The position numbers and the translations under genes were made by a program. From Bacteroidales bacterium (lineage in GTDB: Bacteria > Bacteroidota > Bacteroidia > Bacteroidales > Bacteroidaceae): 29,431 nucleotides of DNA. Numbering within the stretch: the first letter of the stretch is position 1; each line of letters starts with the position of its first letter. The notes beneath the pieces are model-generated. The model was not told the origin of the DNA, did not search any database, and saw only the letters and a program-made list of their open reading frames with translations. Below, one piece after another: positions 1-7,760 of this stretch. The DNA is taken from the NCBI GenBank assembly GCA_004557185.1, contig SFEP01000029.1:1-29431 (forward strand). Reading direction: 5' to 3'.

Positions 1-9
1 TACGTAGCA
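1..9 (+). repeat. Possible end of a TACGTA palindromic element, cut by the window edge
   Basis: The first nine bases, TACGTAGCA, are identical to the closing bases of the two complete TACGTA elements at 13.3 and 28.7 kb. A CCGTGGGAA element lies about 120 bp further in, as near the other two copies. Nine bases is weak evidence, and the following sequence does not continue with the usual TCTATTTT, so this may be chance. Confidence 0.3.
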
Positions 10-127
10 GCGGTTGTCCACCTCCCGCGTCATAGTTTGTCTCGCCAGCCATCTGCTGCTCCCTCCCCGCTTGCCCATCGCCTTGCTGCATGAGCCCGCA
101 CGGAGGAATTTGGGAGAAAGAAAAAAA

Positions 128-179
128 TAGAAGCCGTGGGAATTTTCTTCCACGGCGGGGTAACTTTTTCCCACGCATC
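128..179 (-). repeat. Two-unit CCGTGGGAA palindromic element, probably also the DUF2851 terminator
   Basis: Read on the minus strand it starts GATGCGTGGGAAAAAG, continues with a GCCGTGGAAG unit, and closes with CCCACGGC followed by TTCTATTTTTTTC. It aligns unit by unit with the first two units of the three-unit element at 13211-13282. The stem GCCGTGG/CCACGGC (133-139 with 150-156) followed by a T tract has the form of an intrinsic terminator and lies about 120 nt beyond the stop of the minus-strand DUF2851 gene. The repeat relationship is seen directly; the terminator role is inferred. Confidence 0.65.
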
Positions 180-299
180 CCGTTTTTCCATAAGCCCCTC
201 TTGTGTAACACGGAAGGCGCCTGGATTGGCCGAAGGCAGGGCGAGAAAGGGGTGCATGCTGTGCTCCACCTTTTATAGGATGTTTTGCACAGAGGCATT

Positions 300-1634
300 T
301 CACGCTCTCACCGTCGGCTCCGACGCTGTGGGCTGCGGGTGGCCGTCACGCACGGCGCGAGGCCCTTTCAGGTATTCCGCCCCAAAACGGCAGCGCAGGC
401 AGTCCTTGCGGTCGCAGTAGTGCGTGCGCAACTGCAACAGCGCCTGACTGTCGGCGGCGGTGCGCACACTGATGCCGGCACGCTCCCAGGCCCGCACTAT
501 GCTGTTGTGCTCGGCCGCCACGCTCTCAAGCAGGTCGAAGGCACGCTCGGCCAGCGCCTCGTGCATGGTGGAACGCCCGTAGGCAAAGAAGAGGGGCGCC
601 ACGGTGTTGATGAGAATGAGGTCGAGCGAGGCGGCCTGCAACTCCTTGCGCGAGGCTGACGAAACTTGCCCGAAGGTGTAGTGCTGCTGCCAGTAAGGCA
701 GGGCGCTCACGCGGAACAGGGCACGGAGATCGGCCGACGTGGGGGCTTCGAGCAGACTGGCGAAACGGGTCTGACCACTGTGGTAGAGGGCGGCCAACTG
801 CGACAGCCTCACGTGCGGAAAATTCTGCGGACGCAAACGCCCGAACTTCCACTCGCGGGGGTCGAGGGGCTGCAGGCTGAACTTGTGTTGCAGAAAAGCG
901 TAGTCGGCCACCAGGTGCGCATAGTGGGCGTCGCGACGCTCGGGAGGGGTGAGCGCGGGGTCGAGCAGACCGGCCTGACCCAGAAAGAAGGCCTCGACCA
1001 GCGCGGCATCGTCGCGGTGCTTGCCTATGGCCTGGGGCTCCACACGCCACGCCCAGTGCTCAAAGGGCTCGGCGTTGGTGCCAAACCCGAAGTTGCGCGC
1101 CAAGGTGATGAAGAAGGCGCGCTCCCAGTCGCCCTGCGTGCGGTCGAGGAGCTGCTGCACGCGGGCGGTCTTCGTTTCGAGCCGCTCCACGGTGAGCCTG
1201 CTCAGCCACGACTGCGCCATGGCGGTGGGCAGATGGGGGATGATGCGGTAGCAGGGCGGGTAGGTTTCTTCGTTGCGCAACTCCTCGTAGTGGGCCTGCA
1301 CGTCGGGGGGCACGGTCAGGCACACGGTGGGCAGGGCACGGCCATCGGCGGTGAGGGCTTCGGCATCGGCCGTTTGCACCACGTGGAGCACCACGTTGTT
1401 GTAGGCAGCGTCGGTGTGGTGGCCGTGCCGCTGCCAGTCGGAAGCCCGCAGGTGTATCTCTACGTTGCCGGCCCACAGCACGCCGTCGATTTTCAACTTG
1501 GCATTGAAGAAGTCGGGCCCGGCGTGCAGGTTGTGAAGCCCGGGGTCGACCACTTGCACGGGGCGGCCGTCGGTGGTGAAGAGGGGCTGCGCGTTCATGC
1601 GGTGCTGCCACACATAATGCAGGAGGTATTCCAT
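300..1634 (-). CDS. DUF2851 family protein
   Basis: A 444-residue protein starting MEYLLHYVWQ that I recognise as DUF2851, a family common in Bacteroidota with no established function. The conserved N-terminal block covers residues 30-86: GPDFFNAKLKIDG (39-51), GNVEIH (56-61), then DWQRHGHH and YNNVVLHVV. The spacing P40-D41 ... E59-x-H61 resembles a PD-(D/E)xK nuclease core with His where Lys is usual; that is my inference, not a known assignment. Near the C-terminus C407, C412 and C415 form a Cx4Cx2C group that could hold a metal. No signal peptide or membrane segment is visible, so it is probably cytoplasmic. It is transcribed alone, divergently from mnmG, with a long leader if the promoter-like CAAAGGTA at 1910 is used. 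Start: the ATG that opens the family's conserved N-terminus. Family call is firm; function is unknown. Confidence 0.85.
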   Translation of the reverse strand: MEYLLHYVWQHRMNAQPLFTTDGRPVQVVDPGLHNLHAGPDFFNAKLKIDGVLWAGNVEIHLRASDWQRHGHHTDAAYNNVVLHVVQTADAEALTADGRALPTVCLTVPPDVQAHYEELRNEETYPPCYRIIPHLPTAMAQSWLSRLTVERLETKTARVQQLLDRTQGDWERAFFITLARNFGFGTNAEPFEHWAWRVEPQAIGKHRDDAALVEAFFLGQAGLLDPALTPPERRDAHYAHLVADYAFLQHKFSLQPLDPREWKFGRLRPQNFPHVRLSQLAALYHSGQTRFASLLEAPTSADLRALFRVSALPYWQQHYTFGQVSSASRKELQAASLDLILINTVAPLFFAYGRSTMHEALAERAFDLLESVAAEHNSIVRAWERAGISVRTAADSQALLQLRTHYCDRKDCLRCRFGAEYLKGPRAVRDGHPQPTASEPTVRA

Positions 1635-1909
1635 GGTGTGTTTGGCTTATGGGTGGGTGCTATCCATTCGCTTGGTTGGATTTGCCACTTATTTGGGGAT
1701 CCAATTGATAAGTTCAATAGGTCACGGAGCCCGCTACGTCCCTCTTTCACTTGTAAATTGAACTCGAAAAGAAGTCCAAAATCTGACAAAACGGCCAACC
1801 GCGACGTTTCATCTTTTTTTGACGGAGGGATTTTATAGAGCCCACCTTGGGGTGGGGTGCTTGGCGCAACGCTTCCCGGCTCTTTCTTAGCCGTGCTGCG
1901 TGAAAAGGA

Positions 1910-1917
1910 CAAAGGTA
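1910..1917 (-). promoter_or_regulatory. Candidate promoter -7 box for the DUF2851 gene
   Basis: CAAAGGTA on the plus strand is TACCTTTG on the minus strand, matching the Bacteroidota TAnnTTTG box. No exact TTTG lies at the expected upstream distance. If used, the leader of the DUF2851 message would be about 275 nt. Confidence 0.45.
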
Positions 1918-1997
1918 GGTATTTTCTCTTGGTCTTGCAAGTTTTTCTCTGATTGCTCTTCCTGCTGCCCTGCTGGGCTTGCTGCCCCGATTTTTTG

Positions 1998-2025
1998 TTT
2001 GGCAGCAAATTATGGCGTATTTTTG
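1998..2025 (+). promoter_or_regulatory. Candidate mnmG promoter
   Basis: TTTG at 1998-2001 and TATTTTTG at 2018-2025 match the Bacteroidota -33 TTTG / -7 TAnnTTTG promoter with a 16-bp spacer. This predicts transcription starting about 50 nt before the mnmG ATG. Confidence 0.6.
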
Positions 2026-2081
2026 CACCCAGCAGACGGCTACGGCTGGCCGCTGCATATCATTCACTCCTACCCTATTTC

Positions 2082-3962
2082 ATGATAGAAACCGTTTTTC
2101 ACTTCGACGTGGTGGTGGTCGGCGCCGGACATGCCGGCTGTGAGGCCGCTACTGCCGCAGCACGCATGGGGGCGAACACTTGCCTCGTGACGATGGACAT
2201 GAACAAGATTGCCCAGATGAGCTGCAACCCTGCCATTGGCGGCATTGCCAAGGGGCAGATTGTACGCGAGGTGGACGCGCTCGGCGGACACACCGCTGAG
2301 GTGACCGACGCCACAGCCATCCAGTTTCGCATGCTGAACCGCTCAAAAGGTCCTGCCATGTGGAGCCCACGGGCTCAGTGCGACCGCGCCAAATTCATCG
2401 AGGCGTGGCGACACGTGGTGGAGAACACCGATAACCTGAGCATCTGGCAGGACGAGGTGGCCGAAGTCATCGCAGAAAATGGGGAGGTGAAGGGCGTAAC
2501 CACCGTGTGGGGCGCCGAACTGCGGGCGAGGGCTGTGGTCATCACGGCGGGCACCTTCCTGAACGGACTGATGCACGTGGGACGCCGACGCGTGCCCGGC
2601 GGACGGTGTGCCGAACCAGCCGCCACGCATCTCACTGCCTCCTTGCAACGACTGGGGCTACGCTCGGGACGAATGAAGACGGGTACGCCCGTTCGCATTG
2701 ACAAGCGCTCGGTGCACCTCGACGAAATGGCGGAACAACCGGGCGAAACGGACTTTCACCGTTTCTCTTACATCAGTCCGCTACGCCCGCTGCCCCAACT
2801 GCCATGCTGGACGGTGGAAACAAACACCGCTGTGCACGACGCCCTGCGCGAGGGGCTGGCTGACTCGCCCCTTTTCAACGGACAAATACAGAGCATAGGG
2901 CCGCGCTATTGCCCGAGCATCGAAACAAAAATCGTGACCTTCCCCGAACGTGACCACCACCCGCTCTTCCTGGAGCCGGAGGGCACGAACACAAACGAAT
3001 TGTACTTAAACGGCTTCTCGTCGAGCCTGCCCATGCACGTGCAGCTGGCAGCTCTGAAGCAGATGCCTTGTTTCCGCGATGTAAAGGTGTACCGTCCGGG
3101 CTACGCCATCGAATACGACTTCTTCGATCCCACCCAACTTGACCACGCCCTGCACGCCAAAGAGGTGCGCGGCCTGTTCCTGGCCGGACAAGTGAATGGC
3201 ACCACGGGCTACGAGGAAGCTGCGGGCCAAGGGCTGATAGCGGGCATCAACGCGGCTCTTTTCTGCGATGGCCAGGCACCTTTCACACTCCAACGCGACG
3301 AAGCCTACATTGGCGTGCTCATCGACGATTTGGTCACCAAAGGGGTCGACGAGCCCTATCGCATGTTTACCTCACGGGCAGAATACCGCATCCTGCTCCG
3401 CCAGGACAACGCCGATGCCCGTCTCACACCCTACGCACTGCGCTACGGTTTGGCCAGTGCGGAGCGGAAAGCACGCTTTCAACGTAAGAAGGACGACATA
3501 GCACGGCTCATCCACTTCTGTCGGGAGTTCCGCCTGAAAGCCGACCGCATCAACCCCTTCCTTTCCGCACTCGGCACATCGCCACTGACAGGCGGCTGCA
3601 AACTGATTGATCTGATCAACCGCCCGCAGGTTACACTGCACAACTTGGCCGAGGAAATCGGCGACCTGCAAGCGCTAATCGAAGCAATGGGCATCGACCG
3701 CGAAGAGACGGTAGAAGCCGCCGAAATCGAAATGAAGTACGCCGGCTACATTGCCCGCGAACGCGCCCTTGCCGAAAAAATGCAACGGCTCGAAGACATC
3801 AAAATTCGCGGCCATTTCACCTACAACGACATTACGCAACTGAGCACCGAAGCACGCCAGAAACTCACCTCCATCAATCCTGAAACCCTGGCGCAGGCCA
3901 GCCGCATCCCCGGCGTCTCACCAAGCGACATCAGCGTACTGCTCGTACTCATGGGCCGATAA
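2082..3962 (+). CDS. mnmG: tRNA uridine-5-carboxymethylaminomethyl modification enzyme MnmG (GidA)
   Basis: MnmG is the FAD-dependent partner of MnmE. Together they build the carboxymethylaminomethyl group on the wobble uridine (U34) of certain tRNAs, using methylene-tetrahydrofolate and NADH. The 626 residues match the family length (E. coli about 629). Visible are the FAD dinucleotide motif GAGHAG (14-19), the SCNPAIGGIAKGQ block (47-59) with the conserved C48, the RYCPSIE block carrying the second catalytic cysteine, the flavin-binding stretch GLFLAGQVNGTTGYEEAAGQ and the closing IPGVSPSDISVLLVLMGR. The frame is open from 1953, but the conserved N-terminus begins at the ATG at 2082, just before the FAD motif, so the shorter start is chosen. 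mnmG often lies near the replication origin; the parS-like site just downstream fits that. Confidence 0.98.
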   Translation: MIETVFHFDVVVVGAGHAGCEAATAAARMGANTCLVTMDMNKIAQMSCNPAIGGIAKGQIVREVDALGGHTAEVTDATAIQFRMLNRSKGPAMWSPRAQCDRAKFIEAWRHVVENTDNLSIWQDEVAEVIAENGEVKGVTTVWGAELRARAVVITAGTFLNGLMHVGRRRVPGGRCAEPAATHLTASLQRLGLRSGRMKTGTPVRIDKRSVHLDEMAEQPGETDFHRFSYISPLRPLPQLPCWTVETNTAVHDALREGLADSPLFNGQIQSIGPRYCPSIETKIVTFPERDHHPLFLEPEGTNTNELYLNGFSSSLPMHVQLAALKQMPCFRDVKVYRPGYAIEYDFFDPTQLDHALHAKEVRGLFLAGQVNGTTGYEEAAGQGLIAGINAALFCDGQAPFTLQRDEAYIGVLIDDLVTKGVDEPYRMFTSRAEYRILLRQDNADARLTPYALRYGLASAERKARFQRKKDDIARLIHFCREFRLKADRINPFLSALGTSPLTGGCKLIDLINRPQVTLHNLAEEIGDLQALIEAMGIDREETVEAAEIEMKYAGYIARERALAEKMQRLEDIKIRGHFTYNDITQLSTEARQKLTSINPETLAQASRIPGVSPSDISVLLVLMGR

Positions 3963-3990
3963 GAGGCCGCCACACAGCAGCCTCCCCACT

Positions 3991-4004
3991 CCTTATTATA
4001 TATA
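3991..4004 (+). promoter_or_regulatory. AT-rich CCTTATTATATATA motif upstream of apt
   Basis: One of a set of similar AT islands (consensus about CCTTWTTWTAWWAAA) before gene starts in an otherwise GC-rich window. This one lies 115 bp before the apt ATG. A promoter element is possible but unproven. Confidence 0.35.
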
Positions 4005-4070
4005 CGCACGCCAAACGCCACAGCTTCCCGTCCGTTTTCACTTAGAGTAAAACTCCAGATAAGCACTTGG

Positions 4071-4086
4071 CGTTTCACGTGAAACA
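4071..4086. other. parS: parS-like centromere site (ParB binding)
   Basis: CGTTTCACGTGAAACA contains the perfect 14-bp palindrome GTTTCACGTGAAAC and matches 15 of 16 positions of the bacterial parS consensus TGTTTCACGTGAAACA, which ParB binds and loads from during chromosome segregation. It lies in the 157-bp gap between mnmG and apt. No parA or parB is in the window, so the role rests on the site alone. Its left arm also takes part in a long-range inverted repeat (AAACGCCA 4013-4020 with TGGCGTTT 4068-4075), so a transcript from mnmG could fold here. Confidence 0.8.
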
Positions 4087-4119
4087 TACATAGGCATACA
4101 ATCTTAATTTCAAAACATT

Positions 4120-4656
4120 ATGAACGAAAATTTGCTGCTTAAAAATCTCAGAACAATACCTGATTTCCCTAAGCCGGGTGTTCATTTCAAGGATGTGAGC
4201 ACGCTATTCAAGGACCCCGACTGCATTCGCGAGATGCTGAACGAACTGGTGCGCCTCTACAAAGACAAGGGCATTACAAAGGTGGTGGGCATTGAGAGCC
4301 GCGGTTTTGTGATGGGCGCGATGCTCGCCGAAAAGTTGGGCGCAGGTTTCGTGATGTGCCGCAAGCCCGGAAAACTGCCCGGCGAAACACGCACGGCGAC
4401 CTACCTGAAAGAATACGGCTACGACACCATCGAAATTCACACCGACGCCATCGAAGCGGACGACGTGGTGCTGCTACACGACGACCTGCTCGCCACAGGG
4501 GGCTCCATGCAGGCCGCCTACGACCTCGTGAAGCAATTTTCACCCAAAGCCGTCTATGCAAATTTCCTTATCGAACTCCGCATGGAAGGGCTGGAAGGAC
4601 GAAAATTCCTTGGGAAAGACCTCGACATCACTACCCTTCTCACCATTCACGAATAA
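4120..4656 (+). CDS. apt: Adenine phosphoribosyltransferase
   Basis: Converts adenine and PRPP to AMP and pyrophosphate in purine salvage in the cytoplasm. The 178-residue length is typical. The N-terminus has the family signature IPDFPKPGVHFKDVSTLF (13-30), followed by VVGIESRGFVMGA. The PRPP-binding loop is DDLLATGGS (121-129). The C-terminal hydrophobic strands continue to the end, so the gene is complete. uvrC begins only 7 bp after the stop in another frame, so the two are probably cotranscribed. The leader contains the parS-like palindrome and an AT-rich motif about 120 bp upstream. Confidence 0.97.
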   Translation: MNENLLLKNLRTIPDFPKPGVHFKDVSTLFKDPDCIREMLNELVRLYKDKGITKVVGIESRGFVMGAMLAEKLGAGFVMCRKPGKLPGETRTATYLKEYGYDTIEIHTDAIEADDVVLLHDDLLATGGSMQAAYDLVKQFSPKAVYANFLIELRMEGLEGRKFLGKDLDITTLLTIHE

Positions 4657-4663
4657 GACGGAC

Positions 4664-6550
4664 GTGAGCGAACGTAACGAATTGCTTGCTTACCTGAAAG
4701 GCATCGTGCAAAACCTGCCGGAAACGCCGGGGTGTTACCAATACCTCGACGATTCCGGCAGAATTATCTATGTAGGCAAGGCCAAAAACCTGAAACGCCG
4801 CGTCAGCTCCTACTTCAACAAGGAGCAGCAGACGCAGAAAACGCGCCTATTGGTGGCACATATCCGCGACATCCGTTATGTAGTGGTGAAAACGGAAGAG
4901 GACGCGCTTCTGCTCGAAAACAACCTCATCAAGCGCTACAAACCGCACTACAACGTGCTGCTGAAGGACGACAAGACGTATCCCTCCATCGCCGTCACCA
5001 AGGAATACCTGCCGCGCATCTTCAAAACACGACGCCGCAACGAACGGGGCTCCATCTACTTCGGTCCTTACAGCCACGTGCCGACAATGTACGCCTTGCT
5101 CGACCTCTGCGCCGCACTCTACCATCCACGGCCCTGCCGCACGCCGATGACGGAAGAAGGGGTGGCAGAGGGGCGCTACAAGGTGTGCCTCGACTACCAC
5201 ATACACCGCTGCCTTGCCCCTTGCACAGGACGACAGTCGCACGCCGACTACATGCGCTGCATCGAGGCCTGCAAAGACATTCTGCGCGGCAAAACAGCGG
5301 AAGTGGCCAACCGTTTACGCGAAGAAATGGCGCAGTTGGCCGAGGAAATGCGATTCGAGGAAGCCCAGGAGGTGAAGCGACGCTACGACTTGGTGGAGAA
5401 CTTCCGCGCCAAAAGCGTGGTTGTCTCAGGCGTGGCCTACGACATCGACGTGTTTCACATCGAAAGCGAAGAACGCGTGGCTTACATCAACTACTTGCAC
5501 GTCACCCAAGGCTGCATCAACCAGGCTTTCACCTTTGAGTTCCGCAAAAGACTCGATGAAACCGAAGCTGACTTGCTACGCCTCGGCATTGTGGAGATGC
5601 GCACCCGCTACGGCAGCAAAGCCCACGAGGTGGTGGTGCCTTTCCACGTCGATTTGCCCGACGAGATGCTCGTGCAAACCGTGCCGCAACGGGGCGACAA
5701 GAAAAAGCTGCTCGACCTGGCGCGGCTCAACGTGAAGCAGTACAAGTTCGACCGCCTCAAGCAAGCCGAGAAACTCAACCCCGAACAAAAGCAAACGCGG
5801 CTGATGAAGGAGCTGCAAGCCGACCTCGGGCTGGAGCATTTGCCCCTGCGCATCGAACTTTTCGACAATTCGCACACCGCAGGAACCGACGCCGTGGCAG
5901 CCTGCGTCGTCTTCGAGCGGCTGAAACCGAAGAAAAGCCTCTACCGCAAATACGTGCTCAACAGCGGCAGCGGGCCCGACGACTACGCCTCGATGCAGGA
6001 GGTGGTGCGCCGTCGCTACACACGTCTCAAAAACGAGGGCCAGCCCCTGCCCGACCTCATCATAGCCGACGGCGGACGCGGCCAGATGGAGGTGGTGCGA
6101 CAGGTGGTGCACGACGAACTGGGCCTCGACATCGCCATCGCCGGTCTGGCCAAGGACGACCGTCACCGCACGCGGGCTCTGCTCACCGGTTTCCCGCCCG
6201 CCGAAGTCGGCTTGAAGGCCAACAGCCAACTCTTCCGCACCCTCACCCAAATGCAGGACGAGGTGCACCGCTTCGCCATCAAATTTCACCGCGAGAAACG
6301 CGCCAAAAGGCTCACCGACTCCGAGCTCGACCACACGCCCGGCGTAGGACCTGCCACGCGGCAGAAGCTTCTGGCCGCCTTCAAAACCGTGCGCCGCATG
6401 AAGGCTGCCTCGGCCGACGAACTCAAGCAGGCCGTGGGGCAGGCCAAGGGCGCACAGCTCTACGCCCTGTGGCACGCTCCCCAGGCCGAAACGGATGCCG
6501 CAGCCAACGCCTTGCCGCAAGCACCCAACGCATCGAAGCGGGCACAATAG
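4664..6550 (+). CDS. uvrC: Excinuclease ABC subunit C
   Basis: The dual-incision nuclease of nucleotide excision repair, acting on the UvrB-damaged-DNA complex. Domains in order: GIY-YIG nuclease from about residue 15 (GCYQYLDDSG, IIYVGKAKNLKRRV, ENNLIKRYKPHYN), a UVR UvrB-contact motif (REEMAQLAEEMRFEEAQEVK), the RNase H-like C-terminal nuclease with FDNSH (D401), IADGG (D469) and KDDRHR (H501), and a helix-hairpin-helix region (HTPGVGPATRQKLLAAF). The C-terminus ends in an Ala-rich tail. Start: the GTG at 4664, 7 bp after apt, gives 628 residues beginning VSERNELLAYLKG just before the GIY-YIG domain. An in-frame ATG at 4556 would run 101 bases through apt and adds nothing recognisable. No strong ribosome-binding sequence precedes the GTG, so translational coupling to apt is likely. 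Confidence 0.97.
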   Translation: MSERNELLAYLKGIVQNLPETPGCYQYLDDSGRIIYVGKAKNLKRRVSSYFNKEQQTQKTRLLVAHIRDIRYVVVKTEEDALLLENNLIKRYKPHYNVLLKDDKTYPSIAVTKEYLPRIFKTRRRNERGSIYFGPYSHVPTMYALLDLCAALYHPRPCRTPMTEEGVAEGRYKVCLDYHIHRCLAPCTGRQSHADYMRCIEACKDILRGKTAEVANRLREEMAQLAEEMRFEEAQEVKRRYDLVENFRAKSVVVSGVAYDIDVFHIESEERVAYINYLHVTQGCINQAFTFEFRKRLDETEADLLRLGIVEMRTRYGSKAHEVVVPFHVDLPDEMLVQTVPQRGDKKKLLDLARLNVKQYKFDRLKQAEKLNPEQKQTRLMKELQADLGLEHLPLRIELFDNSHTAGTDAVAACVVFERLKPKKSLYRKYVLNSGSGPDDYASMQEVVRRRYTRLKNEGQPLPDLIIADGGRGQMEVVRQVVHDELGLDIAIAGLAKDDRHRTRALLTGFPPAEVGLKANSQLFRTLTQMQDEVHRFAIKFHREKRAKRLTDSELDHTPGVGPATRQKLLAAFKTVRRMKAASADELKQAVGQAKGAQLYALWHAPQAETDAAANALPQAPNASKRAQ

Positions 6551-6665
6551 CCCTTGCCACAAGCCACACCCGCGTCCCATCCCTCCCCATTGCCGCGCCC
6601 CACACCCATCCTGCTGCGGTCACAAAAAAGGCCGCCGCACCACTGCGCATTGCTCCCCTTTTTCG

Positions 6666-6673
6666 TACATTTG
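6666..6673 (+). promoter_or_regulatory. Candidate promoter -7 box for dtd
   Basis: TACATTTG matches TAnnTTTG and lies 57 bp before the dtd start in the 180-bp gap after uvrC. An upstream ATTG (6649-6652) is a poor, closely spaced -33 candidate. A second AT-rich motif follows at 6711. Confidence 0.45.
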
Positions 6674-6710
6674 CACGGCTGCAGCGTAGCCTCAGACCCG
6701 CAGCCCCATA

Positions 6711-6730
6711 CCTTTATTATTAAAGAATAA
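6711..6730 (+). promoter_or_regulatory. AT-rich CCTTTATTATTAAAG motif directly before dtd
   Basis: A member of the CCTTWTTWTAWWAAA set, running up to the dtd ATG. Because it sits in the ribosome-binding position, it may act on translation rather than as a promoter. Confidence 0.35.
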
Positions 6731-7183
6731 ATGAGAGCCGTCATTCAACGTGTCAGCCACGCCTCCGTCACCATCGACGGGCGTGTCAAGTCGAGCATCG
6801 CGGGCGGTCTGCTGGTGCTGCTCGGCATCGAGGAGGCCGACACCCTCGACGACGCCCAGTGGCTTTGCCGCAAAATAGCAGGCCTGCGCATCTTCAACGA
6901 CGCCGCCGGCGTCATGAACCGCGACATACTCAGCACGGGCGGCGACGTCATCGTGGTGAGCCAGTTCACCCTCATGGGGTCGTACAAAAAGGGCAACCGA
7001 CCCAGCTACATCCGCGCCGCCGGTCATGCCACCGCCATTCCGCTTTACGAAGCCTTCTGCAGCCTCCTCTCCGATGCCTTGGGGAAACCCGTCGGCACGG
7101 GCGAATTTGGCGCCGACATGAAGGTAGAACTCCTCAACGACGGGCCCGTGACCATCTGTATGGACACAAAAAACAAGGAGTAG
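6731..7183 (+). CDS. dtd: D-aminoacyl-tRNA deacylase
   Basis: Hydrolyses D-amino acids mischarged on tRNA, such as D-Tyr-tRNA, and also Gly-tRNA(Ala), keeping D-residues out of proteins. The 150 residues match the family. Both defining motifs are present: SQFTL (77-81) and the cross-subunit DGPVTI (137-142) with the Gly-Pro pair that enforces chiral proofreading. The N-terminus MRAVIQRVSHASVTIDG is typical and fixes the start. It is followed 36 bp later by the MazG-like gene, with which it probably forms a transcript. Confidence 0.96.
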   Translation: MRAVIQRVSHASVTIDGRVKSSIAGGLLVLLGIEEADTLDDAQWLCRKIAGLRIFNDAAGVMNRDILSTGGDVIVVSQFTLMGSYKKGNRPSYIRAAGHATAIPLYEAFCSLLSDALGKPVGTGEFGADMKVELLNDGPVTICMDTKNKE

Positions 7184-7219
7184 TCCGCCCCATTCCCCAC
7201 CCTTTCCATCGCCACTCCC

Positions 7220-7582
7220 ATGCACAACACTTCCACCGACAACCCCTACCCCTCGCCCACCCTGGCCGAGGCCCAGCACATGGTCGACCACTGGATTCGC
7301 ACCATCGGCGTGCGCTATTTCAGCGAACTCACCAACATGGCCTGCCTCACCGAGGAGGTGGGCGAACTTGCCCGCGTCATGGCACGCCGCTACGGCGACC
7401 AGTCGTTCAAGCAGGGCGAAACGTGCAACCTCGGCGAGGAAATGGCCGACGTGCTCTGGGTGCTGCTCTGCCTTGCCAACCAAACGGGCACCGACCTCAC
7501 CCAAGCCTTCATGCAGAGTATGGAGAAAAAAACAAAACGCGACCGCGACCGCCATCGCCTCAATCCGAAACTCACCCCCTGA
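7220..7582 (+). CDS. MazG-like nucleotide pyrophosphohydrolase
   Basis: A 120-residue all-alpha NTP pyrophosphatase of the MazG/dUTPase-like superfamily, single-domain type. The metal-binding signature is complete: E45-E46-x-x-E49 and E74-x-x-D77 in LTEEVGELARV and GEEMADVLWVLLCLA. These enzymes hydrolyse (d)NTPs to the monophosphate and pyrophosphate and are regarded as house-cleaning enzymes; the substrate cannot be read from the sequence. A Lys/Arg-rich tail (KKTKRDRDRHR) closes the protein. Its place between dtd and deoC fits a nucleotide-hygiene role. The ATG at 7220 is the only good start. Confidence 0.9.
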   Translation: MHNTSTDNPYPSPTLAEAQHMVDHWIRTIGVRYFSELTNMACLTEEVGELARVMARRYGDQSFKQGETCNLGEEMADVLWVLLCLANQTGTDLTQAFMQSMEKKTKRDRDRHRLNPKLTP

Positions 7583-7593
7583 CGCCAGCGAAG

Positions 7594-7708
7594 GTGCGTC
7601 AGAATGGCTAAAATGCAGGCACTGAGGCTGAGGGCGCAGGGAGTGTACGAAAGTACATGACCAAGCCCGAATGCCGATAGCAACGAAGCAGATTGGCCAT
7701 GACGACAC
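7594..7708. repeat. Imperfect long inverted repeat with a GNRA-capped hairpin between mazG-like gene and deoC
   Basis: The ends GTGCGTCAGAATGGCTAA (7594-7611) and TTGGCCATGACGACAC (7693-7708) can pair over about 14 positions with small bulges. Between them lies TGTACGAAAGTACA (7644-7657), a 5-bp stem closed by a GAAA loop. The sequence has the look of a dispersed Bacteroidales intergenic repeat or structured RNA, but only one copy is in the window. It lies in the leader of deoC and could affect its expression. Confidence 0.4.
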
Positions 7709-7760
7709 ACCGTCCACGCCGCGCCATACAGCCCACATTCAACACACATACATTTACACC

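Larger units (their letters stand above)
1635..2081. other. Divergent intergenic region between the DUF2851 gene and mnmG
   Basis: This 447-bp stretch separates two divergent genes. It holds a promoter-like match for each direction, an inverted pair GTTCAAT/ATTGAAC near 1712 and 1757, and a small CCACC-TTGG-GGTGG hairpin near 1845. The open frames crossing it have no recognisable protein signature and look like noise. No RNA gene or repeat family was recognised. Confidence 0.6.

Noticed and set aside
666..1838. Long plus-strand open frame (390 codons) opposite the DUF2851 gene
   Set aside because: It is a G-rich shadow of the clearly homologous minus-strand gene and shows no protein family features.
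1595..2067. Minus-strand open frames in the DUF2851-mnmG gap
   Set aside because: No recognisable sequence, low-complexity Lys/Ser composition and overlap with the promoter region of mnmG.
3821..4087. Minus-strand frame starting MFHVKRQ
   Set aside because: The start is only the parS palindrome read as codons, and the rest is antisense to the mnmG end.
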